A stretch of DNA of 64,000 nt from Gnetum montanum (GCA_015680685.1 MNCI01006623.1:163573-227572); one strand, 5' to 3'; positions 22,740 to 35,500 are shown, counted from the first letter of the stretch. A program made the numbers and translations. The notes: generated by a model from the sequence alone, not told the origin.

Positions 22740-25700
22740 TTTTAGAATCAACTTTAATAGCTTTGTCATGAAAAATCAAGTGATTTTCCTATGTTTCTTC
22801 AGCCATATATGGAAGCATAACAACAGAAATGGTTGTTTCCTCTACGAGCATGTCTTCTTTAACAGGTATAGATGCTAACATGCAAATCAAGGCTTCATGG
22901 TGTGCTACAGAGGTCATTATTAAATCGTACAAGCTTAATGTTGTAATTTTTTGTTTTAGTGCTTATTTAACTTATGTAATGGTGTCTAAAAAGTCTTTCC
23001 CAACACTTGGTAGTTTTGTAGTTTTTACTTCCTCCATGTGCCCTAAGAGATGAATCCCTTGGAGAAAAGAGGACTTGGCTTTCAGTTGAGTGGTAGGCTT
23101 TTGAGCCTCAACAATTGGTTGTTTTGGATGCATTTCAGTTTTATCTTTAAATTGTGAGGCTATGGGAATCACTAATAAAGGGATGGGCTTAGGGGAGCCT
23201 AGCGTAGTACATTCTCTAGTCATCTTATTCACTAGGCGCTCATCACATTTTCTTAAGTGAGGAGGTTGTGACGCAGTTCCAACCATCAGACTCTAGGCAG
23301 GTGATGCATTTGTATCCTTTTGTGCCATTATAACAAAATGTGCATGTGTTGTTGGAATAGTAGGTTGAGGGGCCTTAATCACAAAGGGGGCATCGAGCTC
23401 CTATGGTTGCCTTTTAATAACGAAAGCAGGTTGTGGCCTAGGTGTTAATGAAATCACAGTAGCATGAGAAGGTGGATGGACTACAAATGGATTATGTGCA
23501 GACTCTATATTCTCCTCAACATTAATAACATTAATAGTGTAGCCTATATTACTAACGTTCAATGGGTCTTTGTATACCTTCATTGACTAGTTTTCTGGCC
23601 AGATGGGACTAGTTTCATCAAGAACTAGCTTACATTGATTAATCATGTGTTGAATGTCATCTTTTAATGCTAGGAAATAATTAGTATCATGACCACACAA
23701 CTAGTGGCAATTACAGAATCATTCAAGCATAAAATTTTTAGGCATAGGAGACTTGTTAGGCATGGCTACAGAGGGGTCGTGAAGGATTTCACAATACCTC
23801 TTGTATCACTTATGGACCTCTGCTAACATTTTCTTAAATTGAATCTATTGGTCCAATAGCTCCAATAGCTTAATTGGTAATGGAGTATATTTAGAGTGAT
23901 CCTTATGCTCAAAATTTGGCCTCAATGCAGCTTGTGCCATGGTTGTTGACATTGTAGGTTGGCTAACCCCCATGTTGCTAGAGCTTGGTGTTTTGGTAGC
24001 AATGGTTGTGGTTTTAGGCACTTTGGTAGGCTGTCTATTGTGGGGATTAGTTTCATTGGCCACAATGGCATTTCCCTTTTCTTTCTCTTTCTTTGTGTAT
24101 GCATTTTTGTAAGTTACGCAAGCTGGTTCTTTACTCGCTTCTACTGCATCTTATATAATTTTTGTTTGCATGAAAGCCTAGCTAAGAGAACGTGATGCTA
24201 AGTAATATAACTTAGATTTGATGAAATCATTTATAGCACCTTTAAAAATAGCAAGTAAATGTGATTCAATGATTAGTTCATGAATTTCATTCAAAGTAGC
24301 ACTCCAGTGTTGTAAAAAATTTGAACGGGTTCTAATGGTTCTTGCTTAACATTCATAAGTTGTTCTAAGGTAACTTATGGCTTCAATTTATACTTGAAAT
24401 GAGTCACAAATTAGCTCAACAATTCTTCTAATGTTGAAATTGAAGCATGAGAAAGCACATGATACCAATCCAAAGCCTTGCTAGTCAATGACATGGCGAA
24501 AACATGAATAATTACATGTAGCCAAGACTGTAATAATAGGGACTCGGATCTGAAAGTAACGAAATGAGCATTTGGATCACCCTCTGCATTGTATTTTGTG
24601 AATTGGGGAAGTTGTACCCCAGGAGGCAATGTAAGTGGAGGAATGACTAGGCTAACAGGGTCATTGTGATAAAAGTTCATGACTAGGACTATTTCAAAAC
24701 CAGTGGCTTTAAGCCACTTGACTTCATCAGTGAGGGTTTGAATAAGCTAGAAGGCTTGGTCTAGACCTGGGGGTGTGACAACAACTTGTGTAAGTTGAAC
24801 TATCAATGGCATCACCAGGGCAGCCATCATGGGTGGTGTCGTTGGTGGAACTGCGAGTCCCAATGAGAGAGCTATTGGAGCAGTGCCCACTGGAGGGGCT
24901 ACTTGCATAGTCGACAATCCTGGGGGTGGTGTCACCGAAGTGACAACCATTTGTTGTGCCATGGGAATAGCTGCCTGCCCTATTGCTGAAGTAGCCCATA
25001 GCCCCATGGTTAGTTGTACTATGTGCAGAGCTTGATACGCCTAGGGCTGAACATACAACAGTGTCTGTGACAGTTGGGTAGTAGGGAACGACATTAGTGT
25101 CCACCAAATAGTTGAGATTGGGACTGTTGCTGGCAGTGGTATCAACGTAGAGGAAATAATGGATGTAAGGCCCATTTGTGGTTGCATCGTAGACATGGTA
25201 TGTACATATGGTAATGTAGACATCATAGGTTGAGAAAATTGTATGGACTGCGAAGGAATATTAAAGGGAAAGGAAACCGAAGGCCCTGCATGTTGTTGAG
25301 TTGACAACATTTGATGAATACCTACAACCAAGGAAGGTTTGGGCTATAAAAGTGTTTTTGCTATCACTAAAGAGGCAAAGGACTGTAACTGGTATGGATA
25401 TAACATAGGAGTGGTTTATGAAGTTGTTGGGTAAAGCGGGCCACCACTTTTAAAATGGGACTCAAATTTCTCTTGTCCATCATGAAGGGGTTCCTCATAG
25501 TGGGATGCCACATCTCACTCTTTTGATGCACTCAGTTGAATGTGTTCATTCAATATCCATTGAAACATTTCAGTAAGTGGTATAATGGCCCTAGGAGTAG
25601 GAAGGAACTCCCTCCCATTTCGGTGAATAATTTTAAAGTTACGTTTTTCTTCATATTCTTGATAGTCTAATGAGAGGCTCACTTGGATCCTTGTGCATAA
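22740..25700 (-). pseudogene. Gag pseudogene, element A
   Basis: The structural protein that packages element RNA. In order: an N-terminal domain (about 25,480-25,700) with I-P-L-T-E and D-V-A-S-H-Y, shared with B; a Pro/Ser/Thr/Met-rich linker (24,727-25,331); the gypsy capsid core (24,411-24,680) with F-Y-H-(N/D), D-P-N-A-H and K-A-L-D-W-Y; and a C-H-H-C-like end near 23,620-23,730 with C-G-H-D-T-N-Y, in which the last Cys has become Phe. A Pro-rich tail leads into protease. The core is about 70% identical to that of B by eye. Multiple stops. Confidence 0.8.
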
Positions 25701-26284
25701 AAAGTTATATCACTCATCATCCTAGGTTGTGTGCTTGGGTGATTAGTGTTGCAGTCAAAGAGACTATTCATGCTATCCACATTGAGCTAGGTGGTTGCTC
25801 AAGATCCATCGCATGTTGCGAGGGATGGGTCATCCCCAAGCTCACAATGGTGACTGAGGTGCTGGATGGGTTCATTTCTTTACTATGTCAAAAAGACATA
25901 AGAAATAAAGAAATAGGTGAGCTATATAGAAAGTGGGCCAGAAAGGACAAAGTCTAAAAATTTTGAAAAAGTAGTGGTTTATGCTATTATGCTTGCTATG
26001 CTAGATGGGATTCATGCTGACAGGGTGTTACACTACACTTGTTACGCTATACGTGTTACGATACATGAAACATAGAGTTTAATGCAATACACTGTTTTGG
26101 GCTCTTTATGCTATGGGGTTCCAGGGGAATCGTCAACAACTGCACCAACCAAAACATAAACAACCCCTGTGCTAGCCTATGATCCAACTATTTCTGTAAT
26201 AGGTCCACAAGGGTGTTACGTTTATGTTTGCAAGGAGGTATAGAAGGCACATGGGACTACCTGTTACACATAGAACAGACATAG

Positions 26285-26312
26285 AGGTTCAAGTCCTCCT
26301 TCTAGTGCCAAA
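26285..26312 (-). other. Primer-binding site of element A (tRNA-Asn type)
   Basis: Minus strand begins TGGCACTAGAAGGAGG three to five bases inside the LTR end. From memory of plant tRNA-Asn(GUU), the expected site is TGGCGCTAGAAGGAGGGG. The match seems to run on through the T loop (..TTGAACCTC), 23 of 28 bases. Confidence 0.6.
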
Positions 26313-26315
26313 AAC

Positions 26316-26436
26316 TATAGCATCTAAAAACATCAGTGGCTAGAACACTGAGAGGTTGCTAGGTACACAGCCTAACCCTGAGTCCATGGGAGGGTGATGT
26401 TGGGAAAAATAGAAACGGGGTGCCCTGAGTGGTCTA
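26316..26436 (-). mobile_element. Remnant of the 5' LTR of element A (121 bp)
   Basis: The last 121 bp of the LTR. It matches 8,952-9,075 closely (for example the block with GGTTGC, CAGCCTAA, GAGGGTGATG and AGTGGTCTA). The LTR end CA has become TA. At 26,437 the match stops and the LTR of B starts with TGAAAC, so B inserted here; GTCTA would be one target-site copy. Confidence 0.8.
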
Positions 26437-26606
26437 TGAAACACCACAAAATTTCAGGTCTCAACATCGTGATTGCAAATATGGCTAACTGTCAAAATTG
26501 TGACACTTTGCCCATATTTTTCCAAGTGTTGAGTATAGTCAGCTCCAAACTACCATATTTGCAAAATTTTTCTAAGTGTTAGAACGATGGTACTTTCTGC
26601 ACAGAT

Positions 26607-26935
26607 GTTACGCTATGTAGCGTAGTGCAGCGTAGCACCTTCTTACACTACGTAGCATAGCACCCTATTACGTTGTGTAGCGTATCGTAGAATAGCATCC
26701 TATTACACTACGTAACGTAGCACCCGATTACGTTGCATAGTGTAGCGTAGCGTAGCATCCTCTTACGCTATGTAGCATATCACAGCGTAGCACCCTATCA
26801 CGCTGCGTAGCATAGCATCATGTCTACTGTAGTGTAGCACCCTGTCTACTACAGCGTAGCCACCACATCTACTACAACATAGCAACCATGTCTACTACAA
26901 CATAGCCACCACATCTATCACAGTGTAGCACCTTG
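26607..26935. repeat. TAGCGTAGCA-type palindromic short repeats in the LTR of B
   Basis: Dense degenerate copies of GCTACGCTA and its complement TAGCGTAGC with TTAC and ACCCT spacers. Similar DNA is found at 9,660-9,735, 10,130-10,370, 17,285-17,480, 34,185-34,250, 36,195-36,720 and 36,815-37,525, always within A or B. Confidence 0.7.
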
Positions 26936-27004
26936 TCCAATGTTGCAGCTAGCATCGCATGTCTTGCACATAACATGGGACGAGCATGGTCCCACCCACG
27001 GCAC

Positions 27005-27055
27005 TGCCACGTGGCACCTAATCTACATTTTGGGCTAACCCTAGCCCTATAAATA
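27005..27055 (+). promoter_or_regulatory. LTR core promoter of element B (G-box, telo-box, TATA)
   Basis: TGCCACGTGGCA (27,005-27,016) is a perfect 12-bp palindrome with a G-box core. AACCCTAG follows at about 27,038-27,045 and TATAAATA at 27,048-27,055. Spacing and order match the A LTR. G-boxes bind bZIP or bHLH factors in plants; the telo-box is common in plant promoters. Activity is not shown. Confidence 0.65.
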
Positions 27056-27778
27056 CCCTTGTGCCCTCTTTTGAAAAGGAGGGGGAGAAGAAGGGGTTGG
27101 CTTTCATTTTTCACCAGGAAGGTAGTTGGCACCTCCATTTTGGCATTTTGGCACTTTGGTATCTTAGCACTTAGCTCTGTGGATGAACAAGACCTAGAGC
27201 ATACCACACCTGCAGAAAGGCACATCTACACTGCATGGTACACTACAGCCCCATTGCAACTCAGTAGAACATCACATGGTACACTGTGGCTACCAACCTG
27301 GCAGGCACAATTTAACACAGTGAGCACCAAACTTCATAGCCTAACACCACCAAGGCTAGGACTGTGCTCCCATTGTGCCTATTGTACATTATGTATACCT
27401 TTGTGAATTAGGTACACCTTCTCTTTTGCAGCAATGCATCTTGTTACTCAAACTCTCTTTTTGTCTTATTACAGCATTTACTTTGCATTATTAAGTGTTT
27501 GATTATGTCTACTATCCCAATTACACACTTTGATACATTTCTACTGTTGTGCATCTTACATTTTCTTTCATTTCAACCATCGTGTATTACGTTTCAAAGT
27601 TACTGCTCGCAAAAGGTTATTTGACACCTTGTAATTCCTTGTCTGATCGACCAAACCATTCAGGGCACCCTATTTCCATTTTCTCCAACACAACCTTTGC
27701 ACAAATTTGGGGTTAGGCTATATGCCCAATAACCTTGGTGTTCCAACCACTGATGTTTTTGGACGTCAGAGCCATTTT

Positions 27779-27797
27779 TGGTGCTAGAATGAGGGCC
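27779..27797 (+). other. Primer-binding site of element B (tRNA-Asn type)
   Basis: TGGTGCTAGAATGAGGGCC, ten bases inside the LTR end. It differs at two or three positions from the expected tRNA-Asn site. Unlike A, the match does not run past about 18 bases. Confidence 0.55.
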
Positions 27798-28339
27798 TTT
27801 TGTGCCCTTTTTGCATATCATAGGTAATCATGCATGCTGTCTGTACCCTATCACCTACTAGCATATACATGACACCCTTGAGGTTGTCTATGCACCAAGT
27901 GGTGCAGACTAATCGCAATGATAGTTCCTTTGGAACCCTATAGGACAAAAGCCTCCAACTACTTACTATACCTCGTTCACTTTATTGACTATGCTACGAT
28001 GTCTATGTCTCATGTGGCATAGTGAACCTCCAAGCATAGCAGCCCTGCTCAGCATAGTAGGTGTAACAATGAAGGAAGCCAGCTTCTGACACTTCCCAGC
28101 CTACCTTGTTTCAGCCTCCTCTCCTACATATTTCACTACAACCACCCAGTGTAATGACACGTTGCTTGCAACTCCTCCTCACACATACCCTTCCTGTTTC
28201 CACCAATTTCATAACCGAAAATGAATCCTGTTAGCACAACAGTTCCCACCTTAGACCTAGAGGTACCCTACTCTGTCCAACATGTGACAGGCCCCAAGCA
28301 ACCACCCAGCATAGTGCTAGTATAGTGACATTCTCTTAG

Positions 28340-31300
28340 GTTGTGGCACCTGTCACCTATCACCTGAGAATTTGGCACAAGATGCAAAGCGATATGATTT
28401 CCTCTATGCAAAATTCCAAGAGAATCTACCCTTGGATCACCAAAACATTGAGGATAAATGTAACTTCAAGTTCCTCCACTGGAATGGAAAGGAGTTCATC
28501 CCTGCTCCTAATGTCACCATCCCACTAACTGAAGCGTATCAATGGGTGCTAAACCAACTGATGCGAGTGAGTAGGTCAAGAGAACAAGACATAACATCCC
28601 ACTATGATGAAGCATTTTAGGATGGGTAGGAAGAGTTGGACACCCACTCCGAAGGTGGTGGCCAAATCTACACTGTAACTATCACATCCACTATTATCTT
28701 TTGATCAAATCCACTCTTCTATTCTACCTCCTTCGTGGTCACCACAACCCTACCACAACCTACATCCTCTTCAGCAATGGGTAGTAACCCAATGTTTGCA
28801 ATGTACTAGCAAGAGGGTCCTTCAACTTCCTTCCCAATCACCCTCCCTTCCCAATTTGTTCCAGCATCATACCTAATGTTAGTCATGGCTACGCTTCCAT
28901 ATGTGCACATTTTTCCTACATCACAACTGCATTTGAGTTTCGCTCTTGTTCCCTTGTCTGCACTCGTCCCACCACTAGTAGTAGACCCACTCTCAACTAC
29001 GTGGTGGGCACCAACCACTTATCTCCCTACTACGCAACCCTCTCAAATGTCACACTACATCCAATCCCAAGTGTACCAAGTCCTGTAGGTGGTGCAACCA
29101 AACACAGGGTTGTGGGCCATCCAGCCAACTAGGCAAGTAGCCAATCCCACAATGCCACAAACAACCATTGCCCCAACAACACCAGCCATTGGGTGGTGGA
29201 CTGCCTAGGCAACACCACTTGCTGGAGTAGCCCCAATGGTGCCTCCCATGGGATAGGCCACTACCCCAACGGTGTCATCCATGATGGCTGTTCCGGCAGC
29301 CCTGCAATCGTTTGCGACATCCCTTGGTCTGGATCAAGCTTTCCAACTTATCTAGACCTTCACTGAGGAAATCAAATGGCTTAAGGCCACCAATTCTAAA
29401 ACCATGCAAGTCATGGACTTTTATCATGACAACCCTATCAGTCCAGTTGTCCCTATGCTTACGTTTCCCTCTAGGGTGCTACTCCCCCAATTTACAAAAT
29501 ACAATAAGAAGAACGACCCCAATGCGCATTTGGTGACCTTCAAGTCTGAATCTCTATTGCTGCAACCATGGCCCCACACCGTCATCCACGTCTTTACCAT
29601 GTCTCTAATAGGAAAAGCTCTGGACTGGTACCGTGCACTTCCACATGCCTTCATCTCCATTCTAGAAGAGCTACTAAGCCAAATCATGACCCACTTCAAG
29701 TACAACCTAAAATCGAAGGTCATACTAGACCAACTCATGAGTGTTAAGTAGGATCCACTAGAATCTGTGTAGAGATTCATACAATGGTGGAGAACCACCT
29801 TAAATGAGACACATGAACCTATTGTAGAGGCTTACTTGTTGGCTATCTTTAAGGGCATGGTAAATGACTTCATTAAGTCTAAACTCTACTACTTAGCCCT
29901 GCAGTCCCTTAGCCAAGTGTTTGCACAAACTAAGAGCATTCACGATGTAGCTGAAGCTAGTAGGGAGCTTTTCTATGTGACCTCTAAAAATGTGCACATC
30001 AAGAAATACAAAGAAAAGGGTAAGGCCACAGCAACCACGGTGGCCGCTATGGCAAGACCAAGCCTAGCAACAAAAAAATGCTGCTACAACACCCAACACT
30101 CCCACCAACATCACACCTAGCTCAAGTAACATAGGACAGCCATCAACATCAACACCTATAGCACCAACCTAGTCAAGGGGCAACTTTGAGTGCAAGGAGT
30201 ACTCCAAGTGTACCCCCTTACCCATTAAGCCTTTGGAACTTTTGAAGCAACTGTTGGGAGTTGGGTGTATACAACATAAACGGATGTCGAAGGAGGCTAT
30301 TAAGCCATTAAATGTACTATGAAGTTCTATGGAAACTCTCATTGGCTACACCCTATGAACCTCCAATCCAAAATAATTTCAAGTTAGAGCATTTCTGTGA
30401 CTATCACCAGCTATGTGGTCATGATACAGATTACTGCCTAGCCTTGAAGGATGACATACAACACATCATTGATGAGGGAAAGCTGGTCCTAAATGAGATT
30501 AGTCCCTTCTACCCCAAAAACTAGTCAATGCATGTTTACAAAGATGCCCTAAATGCTAACAACATGGGGTACACCATCAACATTATTGGCATTGATAGTA
30601 ATCCAAAACCACCATAGCAACCATTCGTGGTGCATGTGCCTCCTCGTAACACAAAAACACCAACAAAAATAAAGTTGCAAATTAAAGTTCCTCATCAAAT
30701 TTCCACCTCACTCTTTGTTCCCAAAGTTGCACCACCACCCACACCAACACAACAAGCACCATTTTTCATTAAGGTGTCAAAACATCCAAGCTCCTCTACC
30801 ACCCAAAGCTAGGCAACAAAAATTGCATCATAGCCTCCTTGTTCAAAAAGGCATGAAGAGCATTTAGTAAACAAGATGGCTAGGGAACACACTATGCTAG
30901 GTCCCCCTAAGCCTACCCCCTTGTCTACAGTCCCCATAACCTCTTCATCATTAGTGACTAGTGGTAGCGGACATACACAATCGATGCCCGTTGAGCCAAA
31001 AACGTTGGTTAGCCAGCCCAAAACCACTCCCCCTTAGGAGATTCTTCTTCTAGGATGAATAGAGGAGGAAAGGGTTAGCAAATAACAGGATGGTGGGTAG
31101 CACTATCTTAATGCCCTTACACAAGTCAAATAGGCCCTAAAGTAGAAAAACAAAACTTTAAGCCTATATAACCTAATAATGACTTCCATGGTGCATCGTG
31201 AGGCCATGGTTTGCATATTAGCATCCATCTCAATTGACAAAAATATGTTAGCCAAAGAGAAAGAAATCCACACTATCATGTTTTCCTCTATAGCTAAAGA

Positions 31301-31370
31301 ACCACAGCCAACTCAGTTGACATTTCATGATAAGTCCATTAAGGATGATCTTGACAAGGGTTAGGTGACA
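28340..31370 (+). pseudogene. Gag pseudogene, element B
   Basis: N-terminal domain at 28,372-28,620 (I-P-L-T-E-A, D-I-T-S-H-Y) matches A. A Pro/Thr-rich linker runs to 29,330. The capsid core is at 29,404-29,751 (F-Y-H-D-N-P, D-P-N-A-H-L, K-A-L-D-W-Y-R-A-L-P, then I-L-D-Q-L-M) and continues to about 30,050 past stops. A Cys/His box, C-D-Y-H-Q-L-C-G-H-D-T-D-Y-C, lies at about 30,390-30,440 and keeps all its metal-binding residues. A Pro-rich tail (30,627-30,812) leads to protease. TAG stops, mostly from CAG, break the frame in several places. Confidence 0.85.
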
Positions 31371-31379
31371 ATGGCAACT

Positions 31380-32015
31380 ATGTTTATCATAATTTGAGTC
31401 AGCCAATACAAGATCCAAAGGATACAAATTGACGACAGGGCTACTACCAATGTCATTCCATTTCCCATAGTGGAAAAATTGGGCTTGGTTAATCAAATCA
31501 AACCCACGGCAACTTCCTTCCTGAAATCATTCAACAAGGCATATGTGGTGGTAAAGGGAACTATCCACATTAAATTTTTCGCAAGGGACTAGTTTGCCAC
31601 AAGCGCAATGTTCATTGTGATGGAAGAGATGCACGGGTTCAACTTGATCTTGGGGAGGTAATGGTTAGCCCAATTTAGGGCTATCTCTTCACTAATATAT
31701 CAAGAGATCCGCCTATCCTACATGGGCAGGGAAGTGGTGATCTACAATGACAAAGCAGCTGCCCAAGCCATAAACAACATTTACATGGAGTAGGGTTCGA
31801 AGATAGTAATCTATGAGAATGAAGCGTCTATTCATGCTAAAACCCCTTTCTGAATTGATGAGCTAGCCAAAAACACCAACTCAGATAAAGAAACTATGTG
31901 GGCTAAGTTACCTTTTTAGCCAGTAGACAACAACATAGAAGAATACCACAACAAAGCCTCTCAGCGATATGCTTCGCCTAGGCCACAATGGGTTAGGAAA
32001 CAACTATGTAATTAG
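31380..32015 (+). pseudogene. Aspartic protease pseudogene, element B
   Basis: The catalytic motif reads D-D-R-A-T-T-N-V-I-P at about 31,427-31,456: the key Gly has changed to Arg by one G-to-A change. Then follow F-N-L-I-L-G-R and the stretch I-Y-Q-E-I-R. The gene ends R-K-Q-L-C-N then TAG (32,013-32,015). It aligns with the A protease over its full length. RT begins 6 kb further on. Confidence 0.8.
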
Positions 32016-32084
32016 TGACTACCTCTAATTCAATTCCATAAAGGCTTGGCTTTAACATTTTTTTATCTCCTTCCATCTTAATTT

Positions 32085-32275
32085 TAGCATCATGTCCACT
32101 ATTTGCATTATGTTCATTTTTAGCATCACGTGCATTGTTTGCATTATGTTCATTTTTGGCATTACAATCACTGTTTACATTGTTTTAATTGTTTGCATCA
32201 TGTCTATTGTTCACATTTTCATTGTGTCTACTATTTACATTATGTCCACCATTTACATCAGGGCTGTTGCTTGCA
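32085..32275. repeat. Low-complexity TTTGCATTATGTTCATT-type DNA
   Basis: Degenerate T-rich minisatellite between the protease stop and the hairpin array of element B. The 72-codon frame over it is an artefact of the repeat. Confidence 0.6.
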
Positions 32276-32289
32276 TTAATTATCTACTG

Positions 32290-32430
32290 CCCAGCCTGAA
32301 ATGGCCTTAAACTATTGCAATGGCCTAAAATGGCCTTAAACTATTGCAATGGCCTGGAATGGCCTTAAACTACCATCGCGGCCCAAGATGGCCTTAAACT
32401 AAAACAAGGGGCCCACAAAGGGCCTAAACA
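32290..32430 (+). repeat. GGCC-stem hairpin array between protease and the opposite-strand gene, element B
   Basis: Five units of about 32-34 bp. Example: GGCC at 32,322-32,325, loop TAAAAT, GGCC at 32,332-32,335, then TTAAACTA. The last unit has an extended stem, GGCCC with GGGCC. It lies between the converging ends of protease (32,015) and the opposite-strand gene (32,581). Confidence 0.75.
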
Positions 32431-32580
32431 CATTAATAAAAAATTCAATTAAAAATTAATTAGCCAAAACAAAATGAAATATCTATTTCACATTTCACTT
32501 TTCATTCAATTTTAGTCCATACAATAATGTTGGGAAAAATTTAAATTCAAAAATAAAATAATAAATCTTTCTCTGCCACG

Positions 32581-35500
32581 CTATAACTCTTCATCAGTAT
32601 CACCATTTCTTGTTCCACTCAATCTTGTGCCTCCATTCGAATCCTACATAGGATAAAGAAAAAAATAATAAATCAAACTACTACTAAGCTCCCACAAAAT
32701 AAACTATGACATAATGAAGAATGACTAACTTGAGATGGCTCCACATCTATTTCGAAAGGTATCTTATCCATGCTAGCCGCTAGATGTTGTGGGATCTCCT
32801 ATTCAGTGAGGTTGGCCCAATTTTCCTCCCCTAGATCAATGTTCACGACAAGTTTCCCTTTCTCCACAACTATCCATTGGGGCAATCCTAGGGAAAAGGT
32901 GGCAATGGTGGTCTCCCCAGCAGGTAAGGTCATTTCCCTTTCAGGAGACTCACTGACCACCACCTATTGCATGAACTTCTCATAGGCCCTATAAGCACCA
33001 ATGACATCAAGGAATAGCTTATGGGTATGCAACTCAACAAAAGCATCCTAGTATTGTTTACAATAGGTAGCACATTCCATTTTATACATGTGCTTATGGT
33101 TCTTTTGTGCCTACCCCCATTCGTACACCTTTGTGCTATAGTCCTTGTAATCTTGGTTCTACTGGGCTAGAAGGTCCATCTGCATGCGTTGTTCAATAAT
33201 CTCATGAGTAGCCTCATTCTTACTCCGTACGACTATCTAGTATCTTGCATAGTCAATCATATCTATATGCCAACTGCCATCACAAGTGTCATGGGCCAAT
33301 AAAAATTTATTTCTAGACTGAATATCCAACTCAGCGGCTTAGTTAGCGTTCTCTTTCTCAAGTTTTTGCACCCTCTTCTAGAGGTCCTCATTGACATGCC
33401 TACACTCCCACAAGGAGCATGTCGAGTACAATGCACATTTACTTGTTTCCTCATATATATGATGAGGCACCTCGGCTACCTCTCGAGGAAGTTCAAGCAC
33501 AACATCGACCTCAACAGCCTACCTAGGATCCCACTTGAGACAAGAAGCTATCAATCATGCGTGGGAGAGCATTAGTCATAGTGCCATAGCAAAAAATGCA
33601 AACAACTTAGAGAGCCTAACGTAGTAACTTTAACATACCTAACTCAGGATCAATCTACCTTAGGCAATCAATCATGTCATTGACCACCCCTTTCATAAAG
33701 GTAAATTTATCAAGGGTCTTGGTCCATGGTTTGAGACGAATCAAGGAAGAAGGGTCAGGGGCATTAATAGCAGTATCTACTGCATAATAAAACATGTTAG
33801 CAATGACGAAGAGGAGGGAAACAAAACTAAAAAATAACATAAATGATAGTGCAAATCTCCTACCCAACAAATCCTCAGGGGTAATAGCGGGGGGATCGTC
33901 CATTGACACAGTGTTAAGCAAGCAATCAAATTCACCAGCATCAAATTGCAGCCCTTCCCCTTCCAGCTGACTTAAAAGTGTAGTGGCATCTTCAACACTC
34001 ATATGCCCCTTAGGGTCATCGATAGTAGGGGCCTATTCCTCTACGATGGGGGCCTCCTCCTCTGTTGCTGGGGCCTCTTCTTCCTCTACATCGGGTGCCC
34101 TTACTTCAGGGGCCAAAACCTCTTCTTCTTCTTCTTCTTCTACTAAACACATTCAAAATAAGTAGGATACTCCAACATAAAACGGGTCCTACATTGTGCT
34201 ACGCTACACATCGTAGCACAACATAGTAGGTGCTACACTAATTAGACAGTTAAGCACACTTACCAACTGTGGGTTGCACCTTGCGAACCTTGATTCACAA
34301 CTTCCTCCCTATTTCTTCAGTAGTTTTCACTATCTCTACAATGAGATGTTTCCCCCTTAACACATTGCCTATGTTGATGGGAGGTGCCTCTCCCACACTG
34401 TCTAGGGCATGAAAGATACAACCCACCCGATCCCTCATCATTATCAAAAGTGATTCCCCAATAGCTTCTGAGGAATCTTAGGATAGGATGGTGCAAAAAA
34501 CCTGGCAAATCCATGGCTTGGATATCTGGTTACAATCCTACTGTACCCAAGTGTCATTTTCATGGTCCACCAAGAATTCCATGAACTGTCGCAAGCAAGC
34601 TATGAAGAAGGTGTAGTGAACGTTGAAATGTGCGTCAAGCTTCTCACGAAGCTTAACCATTTCAGCACATAAGCCTTCAGAAAGGTACTTGGCCCAATTA
34701 TAATGGGTTCCCTTCTCCATGACCTCCCTCATGATCCAAGCCTACTCTACTTCAAGGATCTTCCCTTGGAAGAGTAGCTTGGGAAAGGCACAAGCTTGGA
34801 AGACAGGGTAAACCATTTAGACCACCGCTAGGTTGACCTTATGGATATAAATCCCCTTTTGATCCTTGCTTGTCCCTAGAAATTCCTCAATATCCCCTTG
34901 ATGGTTTGCATCTTTCCTAGAATTTTTCCCTATATGTAGACCATTATAAGGAACACAGAAAAGATCCACAAAAAGTTTGTCATTAATTTCAAACACCACC
35001 TGCACATTATGAACTCGTGTGCAAAAGTAGTCAGCCTTTTCGGAAAAGGAATAGGCTAGGAAAAGCATTTTTGCAGTTGGGACATTTGGATTTACTACTA
35101 GGAATAAATCCATGATCCCAGCCTCCTAAATGTCGTGAACAAGGGTGGCTGGGGCCCCATTGCAAAGCCAACGCTAAGTCTCATCCACCTCCCCATACTT
35201 GAAGAAGAGGTTGGTTTCATCGCACCCAGAGGTAATCACTGTAACCTCTTGGGATGCGCCTACTACTGCAATAACCAGTAACAAAAATTAGCAAAATAAA
35301 AAGCAAATCATCACTTAAGCACATAAGAAAATGCATAACTTAATGTACCAGGTTTGAATGGCATAGGAAATGGTGGAATTTCCACCAAAACGTCTTCTAT
35401 GATAAGCGGTCGGTGCTTGTCCCATTCACTAGCCAACCAGCCAAGCTCCTTACACTTCAAATAGAACTTGGGATACTTGGTTGGGTAGGTTCTAAAATCA

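Larger units (their letters stand above)
8952..26436 (-). mobile_element. Element A: Ty3/gypsy (Tat/Ogre-like) retrotransposon with an opposite-strand gene
   Basis: A long minus-strand gypsy element. In its own direction it reads: remnant of the 5' LTR (26,436-26,316), primer site, gag, protease, hairpin array, a gene on the other strand (17,760-21,367), hairpin array, RT, RNase H, second RNase H, integrase, hairpin array, polypurine tract, and 3' LTR (10,534-8,952). RT before integrase places it in Ty3/gypsy. The extra archaeal-type RNase H and the absence of a chromodomain fit the Tat clade, and the large size fits Ogre-like members. The 5' LTR is interrupted by element B after 121 bp. All genes carry stops. 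The left target-site copy would be ATGAG (8,947-8,951). Confidence 0.85.
26437..27768 (+). mobile_element. 5' LTR of element B
   Basis: 1,332 bp, from TGAAACACCAC to ...GGACGTCA. It has about 300 bp of palindromic TAGCGTAGCA-type repeats (26,607-26,935), a promoter cluster (27,005-27,055) and an end block shared with the other LTRs. The open frames inside it (26,872-27,406) are not genes. Confidence 0.8.

Noticed and set aside
24727-25331. Several overlapping minus-strand frames rich in Ser/Thr/Pro
   Set aside because: They are frame-shifted pieces of the gag linker of element A, not separate genes.
26281-26312. A tRNA gene suggested by the T-arm-like GGTTCAAGTCC and CCA
   Set aside because: Only the 3' part of a tRNA is present and it sits at the primer-binding site of element A.
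26872-27406. Two open frames of 115-117 codons on opposite strands
   Set aside because: They lie inside the 5' LTR of B, overlap its promoter and show no domain.
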